This document shows positions 19,641 to 31,205 of a DNA stretch of 64,000 nucleotides, in pieces; within the stretch, counting starts at the first letter, position 1, and the number at the start of each line of letters is the position of its first letter. Origin of the DNA: Blastomussa wellsi (taxonomy: Eukaryota > Cnidaria > Anthozoa > Scleractinia > Plerogyridae). The notes under the pieces are model-generated. The model had not been told where the DNA came from. It searched no databases and saw only the letters and a program-made list of their open reading frames with translations. The stretch lies in contig OX393562.1 in NCBI GenBank assembly GCA_947652115.1, positions 9,844,868 through 9,908,867 of the forward strand. The letters run 5' to 3'. The position numbers and the translations under genes were made by a program.

Positions 19641-22203
19641 TGTGCATTGTTTCGACACCACCTTGCGCATCGACATCTCGTTGCAGAAAATAGCCCCAGA
19701 CTGGGGTTTCCACGTCTGTTGCCGGTTCGCGGTCCTCCCCAAGAGGAAGCAGAAATAGAATTGTGCGTGGGTTGTTTCGGAATGTTTATTGGCAAAGCCT
19801 TGGCAAATGTATTCTCCTGGTGGGATGTCTAGAGCGTTTTTTGTTTCTTTCTGCTTTGGCGGGGGCCTTTTGTGGACATAGTTTATGATGGTTCGAGGCA
19901 CCTCCCCAAGTCTTTTTGCTGTTTCTCTTCGAGGAGCTGTAGCGAAGCTGTCCTTTTTGGGTCTGGGGAGGAAAGAACCTCGATTGGGTTGTATACAATA
20001 GTCTCGCCGTCGTTCGTCTCGAAAGACCTAGAGGGTTGTATAAGAAGCGCCAGACCTCGCAGAATATCTTCCCCTTTCGAGACAAGCCAGAATGTTGCCC
20101 TGCCGTAGGAGTCCTCGGCAGACTCGAAGAATTTCTTGCAGGCATCGAGTATTCTAGCTAGTTTTTGGGTTGCCCACACTACCACTGCATCCGCATCTTC
20201 TGCATTGGGTTCTGCATTGGGTTCTGCATTGGCTGCTGCATATGCTGTAGGACTTGCTTGTTGTGGTGGCTTTTCCTCTCGCAAAACAACTCTAAGCTTG
20301 CTCTGCTTGTTTTTTTGCCGCCTGTAGCCAAGTATATTCCAAATTCTATTGGTAGGTAGGTTCGCAATTTTCTCTGTTTTGGGCTTCCCAAGCTTTTCTT
20401 CCACTTGTCTATATATTTTTCCGGACAGCTGTCTGTATCGTGTTCTGGCTTCGACAAGGTGGGCTATTCTTTCCAACTGTTTTTTGTGGTCTTGGACTTC
20501 TTGTTGTCTTTTTTTTTCTTCCTCGACTCTGGCCAGAACTGTTCTTCGCCAATCTTCTTCTTCTGCGGCTTCCCAGATCTCCTGGAGCCTTTTTGCCCTA
20601 TTCCGTGTGGATAGATTGTAGACTTCTTGTTCTCGAGCGATTTCGGGAACTTCTTGGAGGTCGAAATCCGATTTCTTCCTGCCGAATGCGTGGCATTTCT
20701 TTGTCCTCCAGACCCACGATACTGTTCTTGATGGTGGCAGCATTGTCGAGAGGTCTGTCCTGTTCAGGTGGAGCTGTGTCGGTTTTTCGCTTGCGGCCAA
20801 TATTGTGTTCGAATCGGCTGCTTTTGTGTAGCAACGTAGTGGGACAATCTCTACACCTTCTTCGTTGGCACCCACGATGTCGAGCCAGAATATCGGGCAA
20901 GCTCGAAACCCAAAGTCTGCTGCCGCCCATTCCACAGTTTTGTTCCATGCTGCCTCGTCTGCCATGTTTGCAGCGGGTGTTTGGATCCGAACGCCACATA
21001 GCCTGCGTGTTTGTGTGTTGGCCCACCAGCCGACCCAAATAGTGCATTCTGGTCTGTCGGCCACGACCAGGCATCGATCGAGGTTGGCTGCGAGATTCTC
21101 CCACTGCTTTGTTGGGGGTTGGACCACGAAGAGACCCTCGGTTTCCGCTGGCTTCGAAACAAGGGTCAAAACCTCCTGCAAGACGTTTCTGACTGGTATA
21201 TTTTCTATGTCGCATGCGTACAGGGTTGTTTCGAGTCTTGTACACCCCCTTGCCTGCACATCTTGCTGCAAGAATGTCCGGCAAAGATGTTTGTTGGGAC
21301 AGTCGGCATACTCTGCAAGATGGCCTCCAAACTGGCTGCGAACCTCTCTGGCCTCGAAATTCGAAACTATTTTGTTGTATATCTTCTTGCGAGCTGTACC
21401 ACCGTTGCTGGTTGTCCCAATCCACGTGCAACAGTTGTTGCCAACGCTGTCTGTGTTGTCGAGTATAGTCGGCGTTTCTTCTCCGATCTCAGCGGCGAAG
21501 CTTCCCTTGTCGCGGAAGCCTTGTTCTTCGCGCAGGAAGGAAACCAGGGCCTCTCGATCCAGAGTTCCAGAGAAATCCTGTGTGCAATCGATCGAGTATA
21601 TCTCCCTGTGCTAGCAGCAACCGCTCGAAGGCTGGAAGGCCCTCTTGCAATTCGTCAAGTGGGATCTCGGACATGTCGACTTTTGCAACAAAGAAGCCTG
21701 CGGGCTCTTCCCCGGGATAGATTTTTTCCATGTTTCCCGGACCTTGCAGTATGTATCGCTCTCGATCCTTGCAATTGTGGCCCAAATTGTGCTGCCTTCG
21801 ACATCTCCGCGATGGTGTGCACAATGTTTGTTTTGATATGGCCGCGGTTGGTGCCGTCTGGTGCTGTCCCAAAGGCCTCGCGAGCTGCAATTGCGATTCG
21901 GGACAGGATATGTTTGGCACTCCCGTTCTCGTCTGTCGTGCAGGATATTCTATGGCCTTTGGATACGAACTGTGTGCGGTGCATGTAGCCAAAGGTATAG
22001 ATATCGTAAACGAATGGAGGAAGACCTTCGAGAGGTTGGAGATTTGTCTGGCCAAGGTTGCCAGCAAGATAGTCTACCTTGGAAATGTCGCGGAGAAGAT
22101 TGTTGTCGTAGGCGTTTTCGAGCAGCAGATGGTGGGCGACGGCCTTTTTCGAACGGATTCCCATGTTGCGAAAAGTTGCTTCTACTGCCATTGTCGTTGC
22201 TAA
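19641..22203 (-). pseudogene. Unrecognised large protein, copy 2 (right arm)
   Basis: This is the inverted counterpart of 15751-18467 and is better preserved. One frame covers 19883-21271 (463 codons) from a 'DVQARGCTRLETTLYACD' block through LFVVQPPTKQWENLAANLDR, a coiled-coil-like E/K/Q/R-rich region ('EEEKKRQQEVQDHKKQLE') and FWLVSKGEDILRGLALLIQP. The N-terminal part is in another frame (22191 to about 21655, with KAVAHHLLLENAYDNNLL and TIVHTI-like 'NIVHTIAEMSK'). The C-terminal part is in a third (19901 to 19641, with 'DIPPGEYICQGFANK'). At least three frame changes. The region equal to the P-loop-like stretch of the 49 kb copy reads 'TDENGSAKHILSRIAIA', without a classical Walker A. Confidence 0.6.
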
Positions 22204-22349
22204 AGGCTTTGCGGGCTACTGTGGTAGCTTGGTATATTTTTCTGTGTATTTCTCTAATTGGCGGCCAAAAGCTACCATACTGCCCTTCGAAAAATAGCCA
22301 CAGCGGTATGCCAAACGAAAAAAAGAAAAAAAGAGTGCCGTCAGTATCT

Positions 22350-22613
22350 GTTCCATCAACGTCCCAATCTGATCCCATCTCAGACCAGTTGTTCAACCAA
22401 ATCAGTGAACTTTGCTTTGTTTTCTCTTGCGAACACTAAAATATCTTTGTTGTTTGGATTTCCTTTGGATACAGGCATCCGTCAAACACAAAGCCATTCC
22501 CGGTAATTTGTTTGTAATATCATAAACCTGTCATATATTTCATCATTTTCTGGGTGTTGATCTTGTTCCAGAAATTCTTCCAGAAATTCGCTTGGATAAT
22601 TTGCGGCAGCCAT
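22350..22613 (-). pseudogene. Element 5' ORF start (MAAANY...) and Polinton PolB-like fragments (right arm)
   Basis: On the minus strand an ATG at 22613 opens 'MAAANYPSEFLEEFLEQDQH', and the frame stops about 43 codons in. The next stretch (about 22443-22390) encodes VFARENKAKFTDLVEQ, and about 22397-22350 encodes NWSEMGSDWDVDG. These are the same Polinton PolB-like pieces as in the left arm, but with the intervening DNA deleted. The start region is homologous to the TIR-borne ATG of the 45878-49606 element (MSAANY). Confidence 0.5.
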
Positions 22614-22735
22614 TTTGGCGTATATACTTGTGCAGATGTTTCTTCAATTGGAAATAATTATGCGACATTTTGCTTTCAGGTCACGCTCTTTTGTTTATTT
22701 CTTGTTTGTGAAATTATTTGCTTTCACACACAAAT
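22590..22735 (-). repeat. TIR-like end of the palindromic element
   Basis: 'gcgtatatacttgtgc' and the flanking aattggaaataatt and caggtcacgctcttttgttt blocks match the inner TIR of the element at 45878-49606 (49215-49390). This marks the right boundary region of the element. Confidence 0.65.
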
Positions 22736-22902
22736 TCAATGATGGTTCCGCGGACCGATTTGCCACGTAATTGTTACTTTTTCGCTGAAGCCATTTCACT
22801 AAACTCGGTGACATTTGGAGCCGAGTTTAGTGAAATGGCTTCCAGCGAAAAAGTAACAATTACGTGGCAAATTGGTCGCGGAACCATCATTGAATTTGTG
22901 TG
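22725..22902. repeat. Near-perfect hairpin (arms about 84 and 82 nt, 12-nt spacer)
   Basis: The left arm 22725-22808 and right arm 22821-22902 are reverse complements with only a few mismatches and one extra base. The spacer is tgacatttggag. An ATG in the right arm (22835) opens a frame reading MASSEKVTITWQIGRGTIIE; the left arm carries the frameshifted mirror copy of the same start. Confidence 0.9.
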
Positions 22903-23218
22903 TCGTGGTGATGAGTTATATTATTTGGAGTGTCATCCGTTTGGCAGATATCTTCCAGAAAGAAACTACGAGTTCTTAGTTATCATAATTTGCGTGCTCA
23001 AATTACATTTAACTGGTGCTGACTTCCATGCGAAAAGTTTACTCTTGTGCAGTACAATTTTATTGTTCGATGTGAGCAAAATGTGCAGGGTCATTTATCT
23101 ACAGGTACACAAAAGCCCTTTTTTCTTTTGTGAAATAGCAATTATGAATGTTGAGGGAAGTTATCATGCTTTGTATCTGTTTATGATTTTAATTTGTATC
23201 TGGGTGACAGTTTCTTGA
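22835..23218 (+). CDS. Short open frame starting in a hairpin arm; unrecognised
   Basis: It starts MASSEKVTITWQIGRGTIIE and continues through 'LYYLECHPFGRYLPERNYEF' to a stop at 23216-23218; after about residue 50 it becomes hydrophobic and may be non-coding. The first 48 residues could be a first exon. No family was recognised. Confidence 0.3.
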   Translation: MASSEKVTITWQIGRGTIIEFVCRGDELYYLECHPFGRYLPERNYEFLVIIICVLKLHLTGADFHAKSLLLCSTILLFDVSKMCRVIYLQVHKSPFFFCEIAIMNVEGSYHALYLFMILICIWVTVS

Positions 23219-23439
23219 AAATGACCTCGTTGTAAAGGAATCACATGCCCGTTGAGTCCGCTGCTGATATTAAGCTATTTTGGGATAATAGATCCCTTTT
23301 GTTTTTGCCTTGTATTTTGAAATAGACTTCATAAGGGTCTGTTTGACTTGTGTTTTTAGAAATTGAAAGGAGAATTGCAGAAGCTCCATCAAACACGGCG
23401 ACCTTGACAAAGTCAACTGTTGATAGCGTGCGTCAAGGA

Positions 23440-23985
23440 TAAGTGAGCTACATGTCTCGTCCCCTATCTGATTTCTACGAGTACGAGGCTGTGGAGATGT
23501 TTGAGATGCTTCAGAACATGTCGCATGATAATAAACATCAGATGGAGAGCTTTTACAAAGTAGACTATCAAACAGCACATGAGAGGATGGATCTCCCAAA
23601 ACATCAATTTCAAAGTCTGCTCCTTCGACTGATTGATGACAAAGATCATGACAAGGTCCTTGAAATCGTTTGCAATGTAGAAAGGCATTATCTCTGAGAC
23701 AGCCGTGGAAAATCCGGCACGATGTCGTATGAACACAACGTGGAGCACAGGAGTTCGTTGCACAGGAGGCCTCAGGAGTTCGTTGCTTTTACTGCCATAA
23801 GTTTGGCCATATTAGGGCCCACTTTAAAGGAAGAAAGATATGTTGTGGCAGACAGGAAAGGGACAAGAAAGTCACCCTCCTCAAAAGTGATCGTTTTGAG
23901 AGTGAGGAGGAGGAGTGATGCACGATTTCTAACTGCTCAACCTCTAGGTGAAAGCTGTATTGCATGTTGTTAGACTATTGTAATA
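23440..23985 (+). pseudogene. Retroelement Gag-like region with a zinc knuckle (DIRS-like element 5' part)
   Basis: A frame at 23443-23697 encodes a helical, charged protein (FYEYEAVEMFEMLQNMSHD). Further on, in a shifted frame near 23780, lies RCFYCHKFGHIRAHFKGRK, a C-x2-C-x4-H knuckle whose last ligand would be H instead of C, followed by an acidic tail (FESEEEE). It is upstream of and on the same strand as the RT relic. Confidence 0.5.
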
Positions 23986-24175
23986 AACCATGTGAACTGA
24001 GCCTACTGTACTAGGAGGCCTTTTCTTTTTGTTTCTCATAGGGTGCCTAGTTAGTCAGTCTTGACAGCCTTGAAAAAATCAACCCCCAAGGAATTCTGGG
24101 TCAAAACTATCATCTCTCTGCTGACATAAGCTTGCCGGACCTATAAACATCTTGTTGTGTATTTTTCATTAGGAA

Positions 24176-25345
24176 TTGTTACCCTGGACCTGGGAGATTG
24201 ATGAGAAATTCAACATGGAAATCACTCACAGAAAGTTCCAAAAGAATAGTGTTTGTTGGGTGGACTCGAGAGGAAACCCTGTCACAGTCAGCAGGGGGGT
24301 GGCAGCTAACTGTGGGCTTGAGGATAAAGTCAAGCAGGTAAAGCAGGGCGAGTTCATTGGCAATGTTCAAGAGCTAGTATTCCGGGACCCTAACTATTTC
24401 AGAGCCAGGGAACTACATTCTAATGCGACATACTGGGAAGAGCTGGCGCAAAGAAACCCCTCATCCGGGCAGAACAAGATCCTGTGATGGACAAGGGAAA
24501 AAGTTTCTATCTTTCCATACTTCAAACATTTTAGGGGACAATTTAAAGGGGAAAGTTTAGCTCGGATCGTCCCCTACAGAAGGTGCTTAAAAACAACATG
24601 TAGTGTAAACCTTTTGTCAGTTTTATCCAAAAGAGCTTGATGGACCGCCTAAGAACTGGGGCAATATCTTGGTTGGGTAGGGTAGGAGAGGTGGAACCGC
24701 CGCACCTTGTTCTACCCTTAACGGTGGAACCGACCAAGCCTCACCTTTGCCAAGATGTGCATTTTCTCAATCTTTAGATGGAGGATAAGCCCTTTACCCT
24801 TGATACTCTGAACGATTTACCATGATATGCGGCAATAGATTCATATCAGACCGTGTTGGATGATAAATCAGGATATGATCATATCCTACTTTCGAAGACA
24901 GCCACACCTTTTTTGGCATTCAGTGGGGAGGCTGGTACTTCACCTACAACACGTTACCTTTCAGGTGGAAAATATCGCCTTACGTATATCATTCAACAGG
25001 TCTCATGCCCATCAATTTCTTTCGACCTACATGGATGACAGACACAATGGACATCTTCAAGTTCTGTTAGGTAAAGGAGAATATAGCTTGTTGAAGACGA
25101 ATGATGAATGCAGCAACGCTGCTGCCAATTCTGCGATCTTCCACATGGCTTTTCATCTGGTATGTTTGCGATTTTTTCTGGGCATGCTGGAAACTATTTT
25201 GATCCCCAGCAATATTGTACCTTAACTTGGGTTTTTGGCAGATTCCTCCAGAGAGGTTTTTGATTTGATCCTAGAAAAGAAATTCTGGGAAACTCCTATG
25301 TGACTGTTAAAACCTTGCAACGCCTGGCTGGAAAATGTGTTTCAC
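24176..25345 (+). pseudogene. DIRS-like reverse transcriptase / RNase H relic
   Basis: The frame at 24176-24487 encodes 'GNPVTVSRGVAANCGLEDKV' and FRARELHSNATYWEEL, the region just before RT in DIRS-like (tyrosine-recombinase) elements. At about 24856 'DDKSGYDHILLS' marks RT motif A. In shifted frames 'YFTYNTLPFRWKISPYVYHS' and YMDDRHNGHLQV (YxDD motif) follow to about 25065. 'VKTLQRLAGKCVSLSWAVPG' near 25300-25350 fits the RNase H start. At least three frameshifts and a gap at 24490-24850 make it non-functional. No recombinase gene was seen; the sequence runs into an inverted-repeat arm at about 25368. Confidence 0.7.
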
Positions 25346-25367
25346 TCTCCTGGGCAGTCCCTGGTTA

Positions 25368-26135
25368 TCACATCTGTCATTACACTGATTTTGGTGGTCA
25401 TGGAGGGGATCTGGGAAAAAAATTCTGAAATAATTGTAATTGTAATTGCATGAACTGGTAATTGACGAGACTAGTTTCTTCAGTGACCACATTTTAAACG
25501 TTGCAATGACAGATTTCAACTGCAAATTGGTAATCACATTTTTAGTGGAATTTGGAAGAATAAAAAATGCTGCATCAGGGATAAAAAGCTGCAATAAGTG
25601 TCAAAAGTGTTGACACATTGCAATATATTTATACAATGCCATCCACTCTAGCCACCCCACTCGAACCCCTCCCCCATATCATTGTTTTGGTCTGCTTGGG
25701 CAAGCAATAGGCTGCAACTATACAACATTGAATCGGAGGGAGGGGGTTCATACACCAATGAAATATGAATGGAAAAAAGAAATTTGAAAACACACAAAAA
25801 ACGTCATTAACAAGTGCACATGTCGGCTACTTTTGATGCTTGTTGCGTGCCCAGACTTTTCCATCTCACTTACCCAATGGAGAAGGGCCTGTGGCTATCT
25901 GCCAATTAAGTAATAGAAAAAGGAAACTAGTCTTTCCAAAGGTAAACAAAATTTGAGAGCAGCTTGTCTGAAGGGAAAGTTATAAATAATAATTAAAGGT
26001 GTCCTTTCAAGCGTGTTTATACATAGTGCAAAACTGTGACCGGAGGCCACAGGCCGAGGGCAGCATTTTCAAGTCCGAGGTCACAGTTTTTCACTATACG
26101 GACCGACCTTAGCCGGTAAATAACTTATTTAACTT
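25368..26135 (-). repeat. Large inverted repeat, outer left arm
   Basis: The sequence matches the reverse complement of about 30712-31205: 'ttaccggctaaggtcggtcc' at 30724 is inverted at about 26098, 'tcagacaagctgctctcaaa' is shared, and 'gaagcattttctattcttcc' is a diverged match. The left arm has about 260 bp (25590-25850) that the right arm lacks. Confidence 0.8.
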
Positions 26136-26189
26136 ATTAAGTTTTCCCTTCAACCCTGTTTATACATTATATTATTTTTTCCTACGGCT

Positions 26190-26335
26190 AGTTTTTCCTA
26201 CGGCTGTGTAAACAAATGCTAAACCAAACTGTCAAACACCCTGCTAGATTTTGAAATCTAGAAGCTCTGAAATGCTATTTCCGATTATTCATGAGAAATT
26301 TCTGGGACTGAGGTTTAATTTCCATTGTCCAATTA
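26190..26335 (-). repeat. Large inverted repeat, inner left arm
   Basis: 'aaatgctaaaccaaactgtc' and 'ccctgctag' recur inverted at about 29640-29705, continuing to 'gattatt' blocks. It is an inner pair nested inside the outer pair. Confidence 0.7.
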
Positions 26336-29300
26336 AAGAGAGTCCACATAAAAAAGGTTTTATTATTGAAGTAATTTGTGAGAATTTTGACGTGAGCTGC
26401 CAGTGTTGCTGCAAGCCCTGATGTATCAAGCTGTGACAAGACAGTTATTTAACATATCACTAAACCCTTGAATTCATTAACATGACCCTTCTCAAAATAT
26501 TTCTCCAAAGACTTTTCATGATAAGATAGAATAAATTAATGAAAGAAAATAAAATAACACAAAAATCTAACACTAACCAAACAGACCAACTTTGGCAACA
26601 AATCCAAACAATCTATAATTTCCATTGTTGATGATTAAGGAGCCATCAATTTGCTTTTCACAAATTTAAACAGTTACAGTATTTATGTGGTTTGTTGATA
26701 GAATGAGACAACATTCAGCTGTTAATTAAATGTACATTGATTAAACTTTCAGGTAATGATTTCAATCCACAAAACAAAGATCTGCTTAAAAAAAATATTT
26801 GCAAGAAATTCAGGGGGTAGCATTACATATGCATTACATACACAGGCACCTCCTGACTTGGGGGGGGGGGCTGTTATTTCTGAACCCGAAACAATTATAC
26901 ACAGTGCCCCAAATGTGCGAGAGTAAAACTGGTATGAAAACACCCAAAAATTGCAATAAAAACTAGACTGTTGCAATTTGCATGCTTATGGAAACTTTCA
27001 CATATTAGTCAAAAATTATTTGCTGACAAAAACTTGTAAGCACTTGTTGGTTGCCATTGTGGCACACAAGGAGCACAAAATGAAAAATCTGTCTGAACAC
27101 TTCCTTGATACAGACAGTCAGGGTTGCTTCGGTTATAGTTTTCTTCCATTTTGCCCGAACAAAAGGCCAACAATTTTCTAAACTGCGGGGCCTGCAGCCC
27201 CCTTGACCCCTGGCTTGTATGCCTATGACTAGATGCACTATTGAGTGTTTCTAAATCGGTCAAAACTTTCCACTTTGGAGAAAATGAAAACCCATGGTTC
27301 AAGTCTGAAAAATTCACCAAATAAATGAAACGGGCACAAAAATTATGATCACCATGTTCTCGATGAGTCCGAACTTGAGTCTGCGATATGGTCATGTGAT
27401 ACTGGTCAGCGGATACCTAGTTTTGACAGCTGTCAATCAACTATAACATGGCAATGATGTAAGCTTATGGTAGATTTTTAAAATGTTAACCAGGCCGAAC
27501 TCTCTGAACTAAGCCACCATATATATTTGGGGCGACGTCGTACGAACATATGCATTTTGCATGCGCCCACGAGTCGTGCCGCTTGTCATTTTGACCATGA
27601 ATCAAAAGCTCCATGAGCCGCTCATGGATGAATTGGTTGAATGTAGAAAAGTTAGCTGAATAAAAAGAGATGAGCAATTGATCATTGTGGATTTCTTCTT
27701 GCACAGCAGTAAACAACAGTTATATAAGTTTACATCTTTTGATGCATGGGTTCTGATGTCAAATGGTTGCTTATTGACACCCTTTAGATGGCTGAATTGT
27801 TCTCTGGCAAAATAATTTTAAAAATTATAAATAATTATTTATTACATATTTGAAAATAGATTTCAACATGGTGCAAAAAACAAAAATCAAGATGGACACT
27901 ACTCTTATTAGGAGTGCTTTCTTTCATATTAGGTCCACTGAAATACTGGCTACCATAATGTAGCACATAAAAGCTAAAAGGAGACATTCTAGCTAACAGT
28001 CTCCTATATACATGCAGATTATACATTTTTGCCCAGTTATAAATGACATAATCTTTACAGCAGCAGGGCACACATGTGGCAGAATTACAGCATGATAACA
28101 ACCATTTAAAAAACTGAATAAAAAATTCAACAGGTATAAGGTGGAACAGTGGGATAGCATATTCCTCAGTAAACATTGCAAGATTTGTATTTTATTAATA
28201 GAGACAAATTAACATATTCAACCTTTGTGTTCCTTTATGATGGGGCCTAGTAGTTTCATTTGATTGTAGTCCTAATGTAAGGACTGACATTACTCTACAT
28301 GTATATGTTCATGTATATGAACATGATATAGAACTGCTAATTTTAAGTTTCTGTATTTCTGCATCCCACTGAATAATACTATGGTTTCTTCACTCCTGGT
28401 TTACCACAACAAGATTGATCGATTGTTCACGCACCTACAGCTTTAATTTTCAAGTCAAAAAGGTACTTTGTCACGTGAATAAAATAATCCCCCCTCTAAA
28501 GGGATACATTTTATAAAAGAAAATAAAAAATATGACACAACAAGGAGGCTTACCTTTCCTTCCAGATCATACAGCTTTCATTCCCTGTTGCATTGTTTCT
28601 TCCTACAGGTCAGTCAATTCGTCCCGAGTCATGACATCGTCGCTTCTAAGCATTGAAGCTTAAAAGATTTCGAAGTGAACATCGTAGCTTTCAGGATTTC
28701 AATATCCATCGTCCAAGCAAGTGTTCCTTAGCTTGATTAATTTTATATTTTACAACTCCACGAAGGCATCCTCATTTGAAGAACCATAATTTCTTGTGCT
28801 GCGTTATATAAATTAAGCCATGTTATCGCACAAAAATGGTACGCCCCCTTCTTGTCTTTCCATGTCCAGCTACTGTTGCTTAGCTTCACAACTTGCATTA
28901 TACAACTCCACGGTTGAACCAGAACCCATTTTCGTACTGCATTGACCGCCATGTAACTCATGGCATTATGGAAATGCAACGTGTTATCGCACAAAAATGT
29001 CGCCTTAGTGTCTAGGACAAAAACAATACTTAGCAGAGGAGGGATAGGGGAAACTGTTTAATCCGGTTTTAATAAATAAATTAATCAGAATCGAGTGAGT
29101 GAGTGAGTGAGTGGGTGAGTGAGCAAGTGAAATTCGACTGCCTCCTTAGCTCATGAATGACGCCATCATGACGTCATCCATGAGCAAAAATGAAAGCCAT
29201 GGTTCTCCTGTTTGTACTTTGTAGCAGAGCCCCATACTCATATGGGAAAGAAATGGAAACCCTTGAGTTGAATTTCTCATGGTATTGCTCGTGGGCGCGT

Positions 29301-29599
29301 ATGCATAAGGACGATGGCGACGGAGTCGCGCAACATGGCAGCCATTAATAGCCATGCCTTGTTAACACCTTGTCAGCCTTATCAGCTTACATCTTTGTTA
29401 TAGGGGATCCATAGGCGGCAAATTATGCATTTTTTTAAGCCGATTTAACATTGTTTTATTAGGTCTCAGAGAACCATTTTTTGCTATCCAACAGGTAATT
29501 AGAGCATAAAAGAACAATAAAAGCACCCAAAATAAATCAATTGTTGCCTCATTTTAATTATTTTAATCTTAAATGACTCATTTTTTTGTCAGAAATTCC
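26336..29599. other. Interior of the large inverted repeat; no transposase recognised
   Basis: Open frames up to 128 codons (27009-27395, minus) lack known motifs. A run of ten G is at about 26862. A (GAGT)n microsatellite lies at 29093-29125. Two similar stretches at 28745-28800 and 28895-28990 ('acaactccac', 'tgttatcgcacaaaaatg') form a degenerate duplication. Confidence 0.4.
29093..29127. repeat. Microsatellite (GAGT)n
   Basis: About eight units of gagt/gggt/gagc in a row. Confidence 0.9.
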
Positions 29600-29619
29600 T
29601 TATTAATAATCTGTAATAC

Positions 29620-29735
29620 CATTTCAAAGCTTCAAGATTTCAAAGGCTAGCAGGGCGTTCAACTTTTTCGGTAAGACAGTTTGGTTTAGCATTTGCTTCG
29701 CATTTGAAACAGTCTTAGAAAAAATAATACAATTT
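29620..29735 (+). repeat. Large inverted repeat, inner right arm
   Basis: This is the partner of 26190-26335 (gacagtttggtttagcattt, gctagcagggcg). Confidence 0.7.
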
Positions 29736-30451
29736 TTTTTTCAAGCATCTGGGCGTGCCGGAATCCTAAATCCTCGAATTTGATTGGCTAATCACGCGCA
29801 CATGACCGGTCCAGCTTTTACGATATGGCCCACAGGCTGGATTTTTTTCCCGCTCACGGCAATTGATGCGAAAATCTTGCGGCGAGACGAGCTTTGCTCA
29901 CAAAAAAAATCGATGTTCTTGCTCACCAACCTTTGTAAATGAAAGGAAAAATTAGCAGTGAAATTAAAGGCCTTGAAGTTCTCCAAAAGGCGAGTATTCA
30001 TTTTCTTTATTACAGAATCAACTTGAAGTTCACGGCCGTTTGTCCATTGTTGTTTAATCATTCACACTGATTTTCATGCCAGTTGTAAGTTACTGTTAGT
30101 TAAAACGCCGCGTTTCTATGCTACATTTTTTCAAAACCGAACTCCATTTCCTACTATTCAAGAAGAGGTGTCTTAATAAACAACAGTGAAATTAATCTTC
30201 GCAGTATTTTTTGCCGTGCACTGGCGGGCATAAGACTAACTACAAACGTACAGGATTCGCTGAGTTTCTCTTTCGAAATTCGTTAACTGTCTATCGGAAT
30301 AAATGCTGTTAGAAGCAATGAAATGAGTATAAATTCGTTAAACGCAAATGTCTGTAGCTGGAAAATGTGTCTTGAATGTTTTCTATTCAGATAACGAGGC
30401 TTCAAAAATGTCGACACAAGCTGCAATAAACCTTCAGTTCAAAGTATTTCC

Positions 30452-30712
30452 ATGAATAAGACTTATTTTGATGCAGTTTTTATAATCTGTTTTGGTGCTA
30501 CATTTGTGCTTTTTAATTCTTCTTTCTTTATTGATGAAGTTTCAGCGAGTATGGTTCATTGTAGTAAAATCATTCTTGGCAGTATAAAGTGCAATATACT
30601 GTGCAAACAAAGTGATTTTCCCCGATCGGCTGAACTGGATGCGCGCGTAAACAAAGATTTTCAAACACTTTATGATATGTTGACCCAAAAAATTAAAGTA
30701 GAAAAAAAATAA
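30452..30712 (+). CDS. Short open frame, unrecognised
   Basis: 86 codons from ATG 30452 to a stop near 30712, with a hydrophobic N-terminus (FIICFGATFVLFNSSFFIDE) that could be a signal anchor, and a lysine-rich C-terminus. It lies just inside the right outer arm and has no counterpart in the left arm. It may be chance. Confidence 0.2.
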   Translation: MNKTYFDAVFIICFGATFVLFNSSFFIDEVSASMVHCSKIILGSIKCNILCKQSDFPRSAELDARVNKDFQTLYDMLTQKIKVEKK

Positions 30713-31205
30713 ATAAGTTATTTACCGGCTAAGGTCGGTCCGTATAGCATTTTCAAGACCTTGGTCACAGTTTTTCACTATATGGACAAATAACATATAT
30801 GTATAAACAGGGCTTGAAAGAAAACCTTTAAATATTATTTATAACTATCCCTTCAGACAAGCTGCTCTCAAATTTTGTTTACCCTGGGAAAGACTAGTTT
30901 ACTTTTTTTTTATTTTTTAATTGGAAGACAGCCACAGGACCTTCTCCATTGAGTAAGTGAGATGGAAAAGTCTGGACACAGCTTTTTATGCCTGATGAAG
31001 CATTTTCTATTCTTCCAAATTCTACTAAAATCTGCTTATCAATTTGCAGTTGAAATCTGTAATTACAATGTTTACAATGTGGTCACTCAAGAAACCTATC
31101 AATTACCAGTTCATGCAATTATTATTTCAGAATTTTTTTCCCAGATCCACTCCTTGACCACCAAAATCAGTGTAATGGCAGATGTAATACCCTATCCTGT
31201 ATAAC
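30712..31205 (+). repeat. Large inverted repeat, outer right arm
   Basis: This is the partner of 25368-26135. With the other arm it brackets about 4.6 kb. A 'taataattattattattgtg' AT stretch follows at 31206. Confidence 0.8.

Larger units (their letters stand above)
15013..22735. mobile_element. Giant imperfect palindrome: two head-to-head copies of an unrecognised, Polinton-associated element
   Basis: 15013-18367 matches the reverse complement of 19655-22445 almost throughout. Landmarks are ttttagtgttcgcaagag (15013) versus its inverse ending at about 22443, and 'gcgcaaggtggtgtcga' ending at 18367 versus its inverse starting at 19655. The arms enclose a 1.29 kb single-copy centre. The right arm lacks two segments present on the left (about 15064-15228 and 15285-15703). 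Beyond 22590 the right side carries sequence homologous to the inner TIR of the 45878-49606 element; the left side lacks it. Both arms encode the same decayed large protein running towards the centre, and the centre encodes a second protein on the minus strand. Confidence 0.75.

Noticed and set aside
18704..19693. 329-codon plus-strand frame
   Set aside because: Antisense of the HTH/coiled-coil protein; proline/leucine/serine-rich shadow.
20440..21614. Long plus-strand frames in the right arm
   Set aside because: Antisense of the large protein copy; the minus frames are conserved with 46-49 kb, these are not.
23270..23763. Minus-strand frames of about 100 codons
   Set aside because: Antisense of the gag-like region of the DIRS-like relic.
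27009..27395. 128-codon minus frame
   Set aside because: No domain, no splice support, biased composition.
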